From the NCBI GenBank assembly GCA_001919865.1, contig MNIR01000003.1, positions 1 through 55,171 of the forward strand: 55,171 nt of DNA, given 5' to 3'. The notes beneath the pieces were generated by a model. It was not told the origin of the DNA. It was given only the letters and a program-made list of their open reading frames with translations, and ran no database searches. Both the position numbers and the translations under genes were made by a program. Positions 8,675-17,422 of this stretch are shown one piece after another. This stretch comes from Gemmatimonadetes bacterium 13_1_20CM_4_69_16 (lineage in GTDB: Bacteria > Gemmatimonadota > Gemmatimonadetes > Gemmatimonadales > GWC2-71-9). Each line of letters starts with the position of its first letter. Position 1 is the stretch's first letter.

Positions 8675-9786
8675 CAGCGGCGGAACCGCAGCAGCGCCGC
8701 CAGGCCGTCCACCGCGCGGCGCGCCGTGTCGTCGTACAGCACGTCCACCTGGGCGCGCTGGCGCAGCGCCTCTTCGATCGCGTCGTCGATCCGTGCGTCG
8801 TCGTTCTGGCCGTCCGCGAGCAGCGTGCGGACCTGCCCCTTGGCGAGCGCCTTGAGGGCTGCCTCGACTCCGTTCACGGCCCACCCGCTGCCGAGCCCCT
8901 CTTTCATCGCCTCCGCGTGGGCCTGCTCCCACGCGCGCTCCCGCTGGTCGCGCAGGAACAGCGCCGCCTCGCGCACCTCGGCTGGGCTCGCCCTCTTGGG
9001 GTTGAGCTTCACCACCCCGAGCAGCAGGTCGTGCAAGTAGGTGTGGAGGTGTGGCACCAGAGCCGCGGCATCGACGCCGATTCCCGCCACGACGAGCCCT
9101 GCGAGAGGCCGCTGGGTGTGGATCTGGTAGATGTGGTCGGCGACGTTGGCGTAGAGCCGGTGCTTCTCCTCGCGGATCCGCATGTGGTGGTTGTGCTCGC
9201 CGAACCCCCCTGCCAGCACGCCGCCCCGCTTTGCCTGGCGCGCGCCATGGAACTTGCCGGTTCGGGTGGCGTCCGCGATCAACGAAGGGAGCTCCACGAC
9301 GTCGAACGCGGTCACCTCGAAGAAGCGGGCACCGGTGCGGTCGCACGCCGCCACGAGGATGACGCCGAACTCCCGCTCCAGTGCGATCAGCTCCCGCACC
9401 AGCGGGACCGGCTCCACGGCGAGCCGGGACCGGTACACGTGCGGCAGCGGGATCACATCGAACATATCGAGCGTGCGGCAGGCGAACAGCGCAATGCCCC
9501 GCGCCCGCGGCAGCTGAGCCGGCTCTTCGAAGTAACGGCGGACGTGCTCGAGGTCGGCCTCGACCTGTTCGCGCACGGCCCGCTCCAGGCCTTCACGGTC
9601 CAGCGTTGCCAGCGCTTGCCGGACCCGGTTCTTCATCTTGATGAGATACTTGCCCCTGGTCTTGTCGCGCGGCTCGAGCTTCAGGTAACACGACACGACC
9701 CGGTACGGACCAGGGTGGATCGCCGCCAGCCGCCGGACGGTGTCACGTACGGCGTTCGCGCTCGGGGCGAGGGGGAAGGCCGTCAT
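8674..9786 (-). CDS. baeRF-like protein (bacterial relative of archaeo-eukaryotic release factor 1)
   Basis: A 370-residue protein. It reads [21 protein letters not shown] near the N-terminus, then [17 protein letters not shown], and [22 protein letters not shown] around the middle. This layout and the basic His-rich loop resemble the bacterial aRF1-like (baeRF) families, related to the eRF1/Vms1 fold and proposed to act in ribosome rescue or RNA binding. The assignment is from pattern memory and the molecular role is inferred. The gene lies between the large and small subunits of a B12 mutase, one base overlapped with the small-subunit gene and four bases after the large-subunit gene, so it is co-expressed with them. 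Start ATG at 9786; an ORF extends 30 codons further upstream but into the mutase gene. Confidence 0.6.
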   Translation of the reverse strand: MTAFPLAPSANAVRDTVRRLAAIHPGPYRVVSCYLKLEPRDKTRGKYLIKMKNRVRQALATLDREGLERAVREQVEADLEHVRRYFEEPAQLPRARGIALFACRTLDMFDVIPLPHVYRSRLAVEPVPLVRELIALEREFGVILVAACDRTGARFFEVTAFDVVELPSLIADATRTGKFHGARQAKRGGVLAGGFGEHNHHMRIREEKHRLYANVADHIYQIHTQRPLAGLVVAGIGVDAAALVPHLHTYLHDLLLGVVKLNPKRASPAEVREAALFLRDQRERAWEQAHAEAMKEGLGSGWAVNGVEAALKALAKGQVRTLLADGQNDDARIDDAIEEALRQRAQVDVLYDDTARRAVDGLAALLRFRR

Positions 9787-9790
9787 GGGA

Positions 9791-11356
9791 TCAAAAGAAG
9801 ACCGGTTCGCGGTACGCGCCGTACACACGCTCCAGCGCGTGGCGGATCTCGTACAGGGTGCAGTAGGCGCGTGCACAGTCGAGCATCGGCCCGATCACGT
9901 TCCGATCCGCCAGGGCGGCGTGTCGTAACGCATCCAGCCGTTCGGCCACGAGCCCGTTGTCCCGCTCCGCGCGGAGCCGCGCGAGCCGACGGCGCTGGTC
10001 CTGCTCGGCATCGTTGGACACCTTGAGGATCTCGACCGGGTGGTCGTCGTCGCTCGTGAAGTCATTCACACCCACGATGACGCGCTCGGCGGCCTCCAGC
10101 GCGCGCTGATACTGCTCCGCCGAGCGCGCGATTTGTCGCTGGAACCAGCCGGTCTCGATGCCCTTGACGACGCCGCCCGTCGACTGGATCTCGGCGAACA
10201 GCCCCTCGGCTTCGCGCTCGAGCTGGTCGGTGAGCGATTCGACGTAGTAGGAGCCGCCCAGCGGGTCGATCACGTCCGCGACGCCCGTCTCGTGCGCGAT
10301 GATCTGCTGCGTGCGGAGCGCGAGCCGGACGGCGTCCTCGGTCGGGAGCGCCAGCGTTTCGTCGAGTGAGTTGGTGTGCAGGGACTGGGTGCCGCCCAGC
10401 ACCGCCGCGAGCGCCTGGTAGGCGACCCGCACGACGTTGTTCATCGGCTGCTGGGCGGTCAGCGTGACGCCCGCCGTCTGGCAATGGAAGCGCATCATCC
10501 AGGACCGCGGGTTCTTCGCGTGGTAGCGCTCGCGCATGTGCCGGGCCCAGATGCGCCGCGCGGCGCGGAGCTTCGCGATCTCTTCGAAGAAGTCGTTGTG
10601 GACGTCCCAGAAGAAGGACAGCCGGGGCGCGAACGCGTCCACGTCGAGCCCCCGCGCCAGCCCGCGCTCGACGTAGGTGAAGCCGTTCGCCAGCGTGAAC
10701 GCGAGCTCCTGCGCGGCCGTGGCTCCGGCCTCACGGATGTGGTAGCCCGAGATCGAGATCGTGTTCCACAGCGGCGCGTGCCCGGCGCACCACTCGAACA
10801 TGTCCACGATGATCTTCAGTGCGGGCTCGACCGGGTAGACCCAGGCGTGCTGGGCCATGTACTCCTTGAGGATGTCGTTCTGGACCGTTCCCTGGAGCGT
10901 GTGACTCGGCACGCCCTGCCGCTCCGCCGCCGCCACGTAGAAACAGAACAGGATCGCCGCCGGACCGTTGATGGTCATCGAGGTGGAGACCTTGTCGAGC
11001 GGGATGCCCCGGAACAAGTCCTCCATGTCCGCCAGCGACGCGATCGCTACCCCGCACTTCCCCACCTCGCCCTCGGCGCGAGGATGATCGGAGTCGTAGC
11101 CCATCAGTGTAGGGAAGTCGAACGCGACCGAGAGCCCCGTCTGGCCGTGCTCGAGCAGAAACTTGTAGCGCTGGTTGGTGTCTTGGGCCGAGCCGAAGCC
11201 GGCGAACTGGCGCATCGTCCACAGCCGGCCGCGGTACATGGTGGGGTGGATGCCGCGCGTGAACGGATACTCACCCGGCCGCCCCAGTTGCCGCTGGTCC
11301 TCGAAGCCCGCCAGATCGTCCGCCGTGTACAGCGGCTTCCGGGCGATTCCGCTCAT
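9791..11356 (-). CDS. Large subunit of B12-dependent acyl-CoA mutase, isobutyryl-CoA mutase type (IcmA-like)
   Basis: A 521-residue TIM-barrel mutase subunit that lacks its own B12 domain. Conserved segments include [62 protein letters not shown] and [12 protein letters not shown]. In methylmalonyl-CoA mutase the positions equal to Tyr89 and Arg207 hold the substrate carboxylate. Here they are Phe (RQFAGF) and Gln (MAQHAW), the pair known from isobutyryl-CoA mutase. The catalytic His (SGYH) is kept. The likely reaction is isobutyryl-CoA to n-butyryl-CoA through an adenosylcobalamin radical. The small subunit is at 8258-8674 and the GTPase chaperone is directly upstream (ATGA overlap). The alignment was made by eye against remembered sequences. 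Confidence 0.85.
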   Translation of the reverse strand: MSGIARKPLYTADDLAGFEDQRQLGRPGEYPFTRGIHPTMYRGRLWTMRQFAGFGSAQDTNQRYKFLLEHGQTGLSVAFDFPTLMGYDSDHPRAEGEVGKCGVAIASLADMEDLFRGIPLDKVSTSMTINGPAAILFCFYVAAAERQGVPSHTLQGTVQNDILKEYMAQHAWVYPVEPALKIIVDMFEWCAGHAPLWNTISISGYHIREAGATAAQELAFTLANGFTYVERGLARGLDVDAFAPRLSFFWDVHNDFFEEIAKLRAARRIWARHMRERYHAKNPRSWMMRFHCQTAGVTLTAQQPMNNVVRVAYQALAAVLGGTQSLHTNSLDETLALPTEDAVRLALRTQQIIAHETGVADVIDPLGGSYYVESLTDQLEREAEGLFAEIQSTGGVVKGIETGWFQRQIARSAEQYQRALEAAERVIVGVNDFTSDDDHPVEILKVSNDAEQDQRRRLARLRAERDNGLVAERLDALRHAALADRNVIGPMLDCARAYCTLYEIRHALERVYGAYREPVFF

Positions 11357-12396
11357 CGGGGTGCCCCCGTCCTCACCTGATCCAGGATCTCGGCCGCGAC
11401 GTCGTACGGGCTCCTGCGCCCGTCGGCCACCTCGTCGAGCCGGCGCGCCAGCAGCTCCTCCGCGCGCGTGTCTTCGGCGATCCACTGATGCACCGCGCGC
11501 GCCAGCGCCGCGCGGGTCCGCTCCGCCAGTCGCTGGCGACGCCGCGCGACGAGCTTGCCGCTCTGCTGCAGGTGCAGGTAGTGCCGGTCGAGCGCGGCGA
11601 CGAGCTCCGCCACCCCGTCTCCCTGGGACGCGATGGTGGCGAGCACCGGAGGGTCCCATTCACCACCCTCGACCGCCCTCGACCGCCCTCGACCGCCCTT
11701 GACCGCTTCGGGCGTGTGGTGCGGGGCAACGTGCCGAAACGCATTGCCGCGCCGGATCCCCAGCATCACTTCGACCTCCTGTCGCAGCTTGTCGGCGCCG
11801 GGACGATCGCTCTTGTTGATCACGTAAATGTCGGCGATCTCCATGACACCCGCCTTCAACGTCTGAATGCCGTCTCCCGATTCGGGGACGAGCGCCAGCA
11901 CCGTCGACTCGGCGGTGCGCGCCACGTCCAGCTCGGTCTGCCCGACGCCCACGGTCTCGATCAGGACGCGCTCGAACCCGAAGGCCTCCAGCAGGTCGGC
12001 CACCTCCGCCGTCGTGGTGGCGAGGCCGCCGTGCGCGCCGCGGGTCGCCATCGAGCGGATGAAGACGCGCGGATCCAGGCTGGCGGACTCCATGCGGATG
12101 CGGTCGCCCAGCAGGGCGCCACCGGTGAAGGGACTCGTGGGATCGACCGCCACCACGCCGACCCCGAGTCCTTGCGCGCGAAACTGTTGGATCAGCCGCT
12201 CGGTGAGCGTGCTCTTGCCCGCACCGGGCGGCCCGGTAATGCCGATGCGCCGTGTCCCGCCCTGGCCGAGGCGGGCGTGCACGTGGGACAGCAGGCGCTC
12301 GAAGCCGTCGCGCTGGTTCTCGACGAGGCTAATCGCGCGCGCCAGCGCGGCCGGCTCGCGCCGTTCCAGGCCCTCGACGATGTGCTCGATGCTCAT
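11353..12396 (-). CDS. meaB: MeaB/ArgK-type GTPase, B12 mutase chaperone
   Basis: A 347-residue P-loop GTPase. Walker A is [14 protein letters not shown] around residue 55, followed by [22 protein letters not shown], the switch III region and [14 protein letters not shown] is the guanine-specificity motif. MeaB proteins gate the loading and protection of adenosylcobalamin in acyl-CoA mutases; the partner gene follows immediately (ATGA). About 17 residues ([17 protein letters not shown]) are encoded by a 10-bp tandem repeat at 11661-11710. They sit just before the conserved [10 protein letters not shown] segment, where relatives have a short loop, so this looks like a tolerated insertion. Start ATG at 12396. 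Confidence 0.93.
   Translation of the reverse strand: MSIEHIVEGLERREPAALARAISLVENQRDGFERLLSHVHARLGQGGTRRIGITGPPGAGKSTLTERLIQQFRAQGLGVGVVAVDPTSPFTGGALLGDRIRMESASLDPRVFIRSMATRGAHGGLATTTAEVADLLEAFGFERVLIETVGVGQTELDVARTAESTVLALVPESGDGIQTLKAGVMEIADIYVINKSDRPGADKLRQEVEVMLGIRRGNAFRHVAPHHTPEAVKGGRGRSRAVEGGEWDPPVLATIASQGDGVAELVAALDRHYLHLQQSGKLVARRRQRLAERTRAALARAVHQWIAEDTRAEELLARRLDEVADGRRSPYDVAAEILDQVRTGAPR
11661..11710. repeat. Five tandem 10-bp units (GACCGCCCTC) inside the MeaB-type gene
   Basis: Units gaccgccctc occur at 11671-11680 and 11681-11690, then gaccgccctt and gaccgcttcg, with a degenerate unit (caccaccctc) before them. The total length keeps the reading frame. The same unit is present at 2451-2490. 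Confidence 0.9.
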
Positions 12397-12421
12397 GCGG
12401 CGGTCATGCAAAGGTAACCAT

Positions 12422-13618
12422 TCACGTGACGTCTTCAGAGTCGAGGGCGATCGGCCGCACGAGACCCGGGCGCACGGCCACCCGCTCGACGCGGGTCGCC
12501 GTCGCGGCCAGGATGTCGAACTCCAGTCCGTGGAGCAGCAGCCGCTCCCCGGCTTTGGGAATCCGCCCGAGCGCCTGCACCAGGAGGCCGCCCACCGTCT
12601 GGACGCCCCGCCCTCCGAGTGCGACGTCGAACGCCTCTTCGAGTCGGCTCGCCGGAGCGCTCCCCTCGAGCTCCACCAAGCGGACGGGTGCCTCGGAGGA
12701 AGGCTCCGCCGACTCCGGCGCGAAGATTTCGGACATGAGATCCCGCAACAGGTCCTCCAAGGTGACGAGCCCCGCCGTCCCGCCGAACTCGTCGAGCACG
12801 ACCGCGAGGTGGCTGCGGCCGCGCTGCATCTCCAGCATGAGATCGGCGGCGCGGGTCGCGCCCGGCACCACCAGCGTCGGTCGCACGGGCACCGGGGCAT
12901 CGGGTTGCAGCCGCAGCAGGTCGAAGGCGTGCGCCACGCCCACGACCTCGTCGAGCGAGCCGCGGTGCACGGGATAGCGGCTGTAGCGCGACTGCATGCA
13001 GACGTGCGCGGCTTCGGCGGCGAGTAGCCCTTCGGGGATCGCGACGATCGCCGTGCGGGGGGTCATCAGCTCTTTGACCGGACGATGCGCGAAGGCGAGC
13101 ACGCCCGACACCACCGCCATCTCGCCCGCCGAAGCGAGCGCCCCGGTGTCGGCGCCCGAGAGCACCGCTGCGAGCGTGGTGCGTCTCGAGGGGTCGCGCG
13201 ACGGGATGAACGGCGCCAGCGGACGCCCCAGCAGATCGAGCCACGGCACCGCGCGCGCCACGATCGGGTCGGCCCAGCGGCGCCCTACGACGCGGGGCAC
13301 GAGGTACGCCGCACTCACGAACAGCGGCACCCCCACCGTGATGGTGAACACCCCGAGGAACGTCGGCGTCGCCTGCGCGAGCAGTGCCGGGACGACCGCG
13401 GCGGCGGCGATGACGCCTATGGTCGTGAGCGCGTTGGCCGTGGCCAGCACGCGCCCGGGGTTCTCGAGCACTTGGGCCGCGGCCCGGCCGCCCCGCAGCC
13501 TGTACGACGCCCAGCGCGTCAGCTCGCGTTGGCTCACGGCTGCCGCGGCGACACCCACCGCCGCCGAGGCGCTCGCGAGCAGCAGCCCGCAGACGAGGAC
13601 GACGAGCGAGAGCGTCAT
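12422..13618 (-). CDS. CNNM/CorC-type membrane protein with CBS pair (first of two)
   Basis: A 398-residue protein. Residues 1-130 contain about four hydrophobic segments of the DUF21/CNNM type. A CBS pair follows (VKELMTPRTAIVAI to about LVTLEDLLRDLMSEIF, including HLAVVLDEFGGTAGLVTLED). A CorC/HlyC C-terminal domain ends the protein (TVGGLLVQALGRIPKAGERLLLHG). This family is linked to Mg2+ or Co2+ homeostasis and was once called haemolysin-like. The gene overlaps the next paralogue by ATGA and ends 25 bp before the MeaB-type gene. The two tandem copies probably form a heteromer or have diverged after duplication. Confidence 0.88.
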   Translation of the reverse strand: MTLSLVVLVCGLLLASASAAVGVAAAAVSQRELTRWASYRLRGGRAAAQVLENPGRVLATANALTTIGVIAAAAVVPALLAQATPTFLGVFTITVGVPLFVSAAYLVPRVVGRRWADPIVARAVPWLDLLGRPLAPFIPSRDPSRRTTLAAVLSGADTGALASAGEMAVVSGVLAFAHRPVKELMTPRTAIVAIPEGLLAAEAAHVCMQSRYSRYPVHRGSLDEVVGVAHAFDLLRLQPDAPVPVRPTLVVPGATRAADLMLEMQRGRSHLAVVLDEFGGTAGLVTLEDLLRDLMSEIFAPESAEPSSEAPVRLVELEGSAPASRLEEAFDVALGGRGVQTVGGLLVQALGRIPKAGERLLLHGLEFDILAATATRVERVAVRPGLVRPIALDSEDVT

Positions 13619-14790
13619 TGCCGCTGGAAGCAGACGCGGGTCACGCGCCGCCGGTCCACACGCTCCACCACCACCCGGAAACCGTCGAGCGTGAGCTCTT
13701 CCCCCGGTCGGGGTACGCGCCCCAGCGCCGAGTAAATCAGCCCGCCGACCGTGGAGACGTCGGGATGCTCGAAGGACGCGCCCAGCGCCTCGGACAGGTC
13801 TCCGAGCGAGACCCGCCCGTCCACGACGTAGCGGTCGCCGTCCTGGCGGATCGCGGGCGGGGTGTCGACGTCGTGTTCGTCGCGGATCTCGCCCACGATC
13901 TCCTCGAGGATGTCCTCGAGCGTGATCAGGCCGGACGTCCCGCCGAACTCGTCGACCACGATCGCTAGGTGCGCGGGGCCGCGTTGAAAGTCGCGCAGCT
14001 GGCTGTCGAGGGTCTTCGTCTCGGGGACGTACAGCGCGGGGCGGACGAGGTCCTGCCAGCGAACGGTGGCGCCTGCGACTCCCATCACCAGCGGGACGAG
14101 GTCTTTCGCGAACACGATGCCGACCAGGTTGTCGGGCGTCCCGTCGTACACCGGGAGGCGCGAGTGCTCGCTCTGCAGGAACGCCTCGCGCACGTCTTCG
14201 GCGCTGGCGGCGACGTCAACCGCGATCATGTCGAGCCGGGGGGTCATCACCTCGTCCACGGTGGTGTCGGCGAGCGTGAAGACGCCGAGCAGCATGTCGC
14301 GCTGTGCGGCACGGAGGTCGGGCTCGAGCGGCCGCGGCGTCGTCACGAGCGTATGGAGACCCTTGTCCACGCCGCCCAGCAGCCACAGCAGCGCTCCGAA
14401 CGGCCAGAGCGTGCGTCTGGCCAACGGCAAGGCTTCGATGCTGAGCTGGGGGGCGACCGCGGCGAGGGCGCGCGGCGCGGCGTCGCCGATGATGAACAAG
14501 AAGGCCGCGGCGATCGCGAGATCGGCGAGGCTCCCGAGCCAGGGGTGCTCCCACCACTGCAACAGGAACGCGGCCGCCACCGCACCGAGCACGAGCAGGG
14601 CCAGTCGCGCCACGTGGAGCGCGCGGTGCAGCGGCACGCGGCCGGTGACGCTCGTGGGCGGGGCATCCCCCAACGTGTGGAGGGCTTCGCCGACCGCGGC
14701 CTCCTCGCCCAGCGCGAGCAACCCTGCCCACAGAGCCGGCACGAGCGGGGCGGCCATGCGCACCCACAGCAGCGCTGACGCGGCTTGCAT
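13615..14790 (-). CDS. CNNM/CorC-type membrane protein with CBS pair (second of two)
   Basis: A 391-residue paralogue of the gene just downstream, with the same order: DUF21-like membrane part (residues 1-140), CBS pair starting TVDEVMTPRLDMIAVD, the signature HLAIVVDEFGGTSGLITLEDILEEIVGEI, and a CorC/HlyC domain ending TVGGLIYSALGRVPRPGEEL. The CBS part is closer to the family consensus than in its neighbour. It is likely an inner-membrane divalent-cation homeostasis protein. The ATG at 14790 shares one base with the ybeY stop (TGATG). Gene order ybeY then corC-like is common in bacteria, which supports both calls. Confidence 0.9.
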   Translation of the reverse strand: MQAASALLWVRMAAPLVPALWAGLLALGEEAAVGEALHTLGDAPPTSVTGRVPLHRALHVARLALLVLGAVAAAFLLQWWEHPWLGSLADLAIAAAFLFIIGDAAPRALAAVAPQLSIEALPLARRTLWPFGALLWLLGGVDKGLHTLVTTPRPLEPDLRAAQRDMLLGVFTLADTTVDEVMTPRLDMIAVDVAASAEDVREAFLQSEHSRLPVYDGTPDNLVGIVFAKDLVPLVMGVAGATVRWQDLVRPALYVPETKTLDSQLRDFQRGPAHLAIVVDEFGGTSGLITLEDILEEIVGEIRDEHDVDTPPAIRQDGDRYVVDGRVSLGDLSEALGASFEHPDVSTVGGLIYSALGRVPRPGEELTLDGFRVVVERVDRRRVTRVCFQRQ

Positions 14791-15287
14791 CACACGGTCC
14801 CGTTCAGGAGCCGGCGCACGTAGCGCTCTTGGCGGCGCCACATGGCGGAGCGGGTGCGACCGGGACCGTCGGAGTGGTCGTAGCCGAGGACGTGCAGGGT
14901 CCCGTGCACGGCGAGGCGGGTGAGCTCCTCCGCCACGTTGCACGTTGCACGTTGCACGTTGCCCGTTCGGCCGCTTCGTGGAACGTGAGACGTGGGACGT
15001 GGAACGCCGTCGACCCAACGGCGCGCCGCCTCCGGGCAGATGTACACGTCGCCGAGCACGCTCCCGTCGGGCTGGCGCAAGGCGAACGCGAGCACGTCGG
15101 TCAGGCCGCGGCGGCCGGTGGCGCGGCGGTTCAGCCGGCGCATCGCGTTGCCGTCGAGCAGCGTCACCTCGATCCGCGCGTCGTGGGCTCGTTCCCACCC
15201 GAGCACTCGCCGGGCGACGCCGGCGAGGTGCGCGCTGCGCTCAAGACTTCCGGGCCGTCGGTTGCCAGGTCGCCGTGATACCGCCAC
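14790..15287 (-). CDS. ybeY: Endoribonuclease YbeY (16S rRNA maturation) with a repeat-derived insertion
   Basis: A 165-residue protein with the zinc-site motif HGTLHVLGYDH and upstream TDVLAFALRQPDGSVLGDVYICPE. YbeY is a single-strand RNase for 16S rRNA 3' end processing and ribosome quality control. Between GDVYICPEAARRWVDG and EELTRLAVHG lies an insertion of about 24 residues, encoded by short repeats at 14934-15005. Normal YbeY has only a short turn here. The frame and all zinc-binding His residues are intact. The ATG at 15287 lies 47 bases inside pgpH; no ATG or GTG lies at a tighter position before the conserved region, so the start is uncertain. Confidence 0.88.
   Translation of the reverse strand: MAVSRRPGNRRPGSLERSAHLAGVARRVLGWERAHDARIEVTLLDGNAMRRLNRRATGRRGLTDVLAFALRQPDGSVLGDVYICPEAARRWVDGVPRPTSHVPRSGRTGNVQRATCNVAEELTRLAVHGTLHVLGYDHSDGPGRTRSAMWRRQERYVRRLLNGTV
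14934..15005. repeat. Heptamer repeat (CACGTTG x4) plus degenerate ACGTGRG-like units inside ybeY
   Basis: Four exact CACGTTG units occupy 14934-14961. A degenerate unit follows, and then a stretch of related units (gaacgtgagacgtgggacgt). The block is about 72 bp, a multiple of three, and adds residues without breaking ybeY. Confidence 0.85.
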
Positions 15288-17421
15288 TGGACTCCGGGTA
15301 GTCGATGCGGTTGTGGTACATCCCGCTGATGATGCGCACGAACTCCTGTTTCACCTGCTCGATCTGCTGCAGCGTCATGGGCGCCTCGTCCAGCTGGCCG
15401 GCGTTGAGCTTGGTGCGCACGATGTGGTCGATCACTTCGTCGATCTTCTGCGGCGTCAGGTCCTCGAGCACGCGCAGCGCGGCTTCGACCGAGTCGGCGA
15501 GCATCGCGATGGCCGTCTCCTTGGAGCGCGGCTTCGGGCCGGGGTACTCGAAGTCCGACGGGTTGGGGGAACGGCCGTCGCCGCTCTTCTTCGCGCGGTC
15601 GAGGAAGTAGGTGATCTCCATGGTACCGTGATGCTCCGGGATGAACGCCGCGACCACCTCGGGCAGCGCCGCCTCGCGGGCGAGCATGAGGCCGTCGGTG
15701 ACATGGGCGCGGATGATCTCGGCGGATTGATACGCCTTCAAGCGATCGTGCGGGTTGTTGCCGCGCGTCTGGTTCTCCACGAAGTACTGCGGATTCTTGA
15801 CCTTGCCGATGTCGTGATAGTAGCACCCCACGCGCCCCAGCAGCCCGTTCGCGCCGATGCGGTTGCACGCCGCCTCGACCAGGTTCGCCATGGCCACGCT
15901 GTGTGCGTACGTGCCGGGGGCCTCGAGCGACAGCCGCCGCAGCAGCGGCCGGCTGGGATCGGACAGCTCGAGCAGCGTGAGGTCGGTGGTGATTCCGGTG
16001 AGCGCCTCGGCGACCGGCAACAGCAGGAAGCTCAAGCCCGCTGAAACGAATCCGTTGGCGGCGCCCCACACGCCCCGCAGCCCGATCTCCGCCACGCTCC
16101 AGCTGCCCGCGAGTCCCAACGCCAGCGCCCCCGCGAGGTAGCCGAGCGCGATGATCAAGACGGGCACGTAGAAGTTGCTGCGTCGCCGCAGGCCGCGTAC
16201 CGACAGGGCGGCGGCCACGCCGCCCACGATGCACATGAACAGCGCCGGCACGTCGTGGAACACCGGCTGCAGGCTGATCACCACCGCGACGATCATGGCC
16301 GCGTTCATCGACACGCGACCGTTGAACAACACCGTCATCATCATCGCCATGAACGGCAGCACCATGATCTCGGGGTGCTGAGGGGCGAAGCGCGCGACCG
16401 CGGCCGCCTGGAGCAGGACGAGGCCGAACAGAGATCCGATGAGGATCACCTGCCGCTGCTCGCTGTACGTCTCGCGGCGGTAGAACACCATCAGCACCCA
16501 GAAGATGCCCAGCACCAGCGAGTCGCGCAGCAGCGGGCCGAACACGCCGCCTACCGAGCTGCTGGTGGCCGCGCCGCGCCGCACGAGGTCATTGTGCAGC
16601 GCGGCCAGTTTCTCGTGGGCTTCGTTGGTCACGACCTCGTGGGCGCCCACGATCCGGTCCCCGGCCCGGACGATGTACTTGCTGTGATCGACACTGCGGC
16701 GGAGCTCGTCGCGACGCCGCTCCGTCTCGAGCGTGTTCAGCACCAAGGTGGGCCGGTAGAAGTGGCCCGCCAGTCGGACGTACACCGCATCCCCGACGCT
16801 CGACCCCTTGTCGGGGTGGGCCGCGCGGGCGCGGCTGAGATACTGCTGGTAGGCGAGCACCTGGTCGCGCGACACCGACGCTTCGGACGCCCGCCGCCGG
16901 ATGATCAACTCGGGCGCTTGCTCCACCTGCAGCACCCCGGGGGCCGTGACGCCAAGCGCCAGGGTGCGGTCGAACAATTCGGTCAGCGCCTTCTCGAGGC
17001 TGCGACGCTTGCCGCCCTTGGAGAGGTACGCGGCTTCGGGCTGGGTCAGGACCATACCCTGCTCCTTCGCCACCCGGGTCACCGCCTGTGGGCCGCCCTG
17101 GTCGGCGGCATTCTCGATGCCGGCGAAAAAGGCGTGCAGCGCGATCGTGGCACTGTCGAAGGCGCGCTGCTGGAACTCGTAGATGGGTTTGACCGTGCCG
17201 GCGAGCTCCTCGGCTTCCCGCGCGAGCTCCTGATCCGACTTGTTGACCGGGAAGGTGAACAGCGCGATCACTTCGTGATCGGCGACCGAGCCCGGCTCGA
17301 GCAGCGGGGCCACGTTGCTCGCGCTCGAGGGGAACGCCAGATAGGTGAGCAGCGCCAGCGCCGGCACCCAGACCCAGCGCACCCCGTGATAGCGCACCTG
17401 CTCCTTGGTGGGGAGGTTCAT
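15241..17421 (-). CDS. PgpH-type 7TM-HD phosphodiesterase
   Basis: A 726-residue membrane protein. After one N-terminal membrane segment (residues 15-33) comes an extracytoplasmic region to about residue 300. Seven or so hydrophobic segments follow (about 305-470). The cytoplasmic HD domain has GTYAHSVAMANLVEAAC, YYHDIGKVKNPQYFVENQ and FIPEHHGTMEI. This is the layout of PgpH, the c-di-AMP phosphodiesterase of Firmicutes; that substrate is inferred here. It sits between phoH and ybeY, its usual neighbourhood in many phyla. ATG at 17421. Confidence 0.9.
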   Translation of the reverse strand: MNLPTKEQVRYHGVRWVWVPALALLTYLAFPSSASNVAPLLEPGSVADHEVIALFTFPVNKSDQELAREAEELAGTVKPIYEFQQRAFDSATIALHAFFAGIENAADQGGPQAVTRVAKEQGMVLTQPEAAYLSKGGKRRSLEKALTELFDRTLALGVTAPGVLQVEQAPELIIRRRASEASVSRDQVLAYQQYLSRARAAHPDKGSSVGDAVYVRLAGHFYRPTLVLNTLETERRRDELRRSVDHSKYIVRAGDRIVGAHEVVTNEAHEKLAALHNDLVRRGAATSSSVGGVFGPLLRDSLVLGIFWVLMVFYRRETYSEQRQVILIGSLFGLVLLQAAAVARFAPQHPEIMVLPFMAMMMTVLFNGRVSMNAAMIVAVVISLQPVFHDVPALFMCIVGGVAAALSVRGLRRRSNFYVPVLIIALGYLAGALALGLAGSWSVAEIGLRGVWGAANGFVSAGLSFLLLPVAEALTGITTDLTLLELSDPSRPLLRRLSLEAPGTYAHSVAMANLVEAACNRIGANGLLGRVGCYYHDIGKVKNPQYFVENQTRGNNPHDRLKAYQSAEIIRAHVTDGLMLAREAALPEVVAAFIPEHHGTMEITYFLDRAKKSGDGRSPNPSDFEYPGPKPRSKETAIAMLADSVEAALRVLEDLTPQKIDEVIDHIVRTKLNAGQLDEAPMTLQQIEQVKQEFVRIISGMYHNRIDYPESSGGITATWQPTARKS

Positions 17422-17422
17422 C

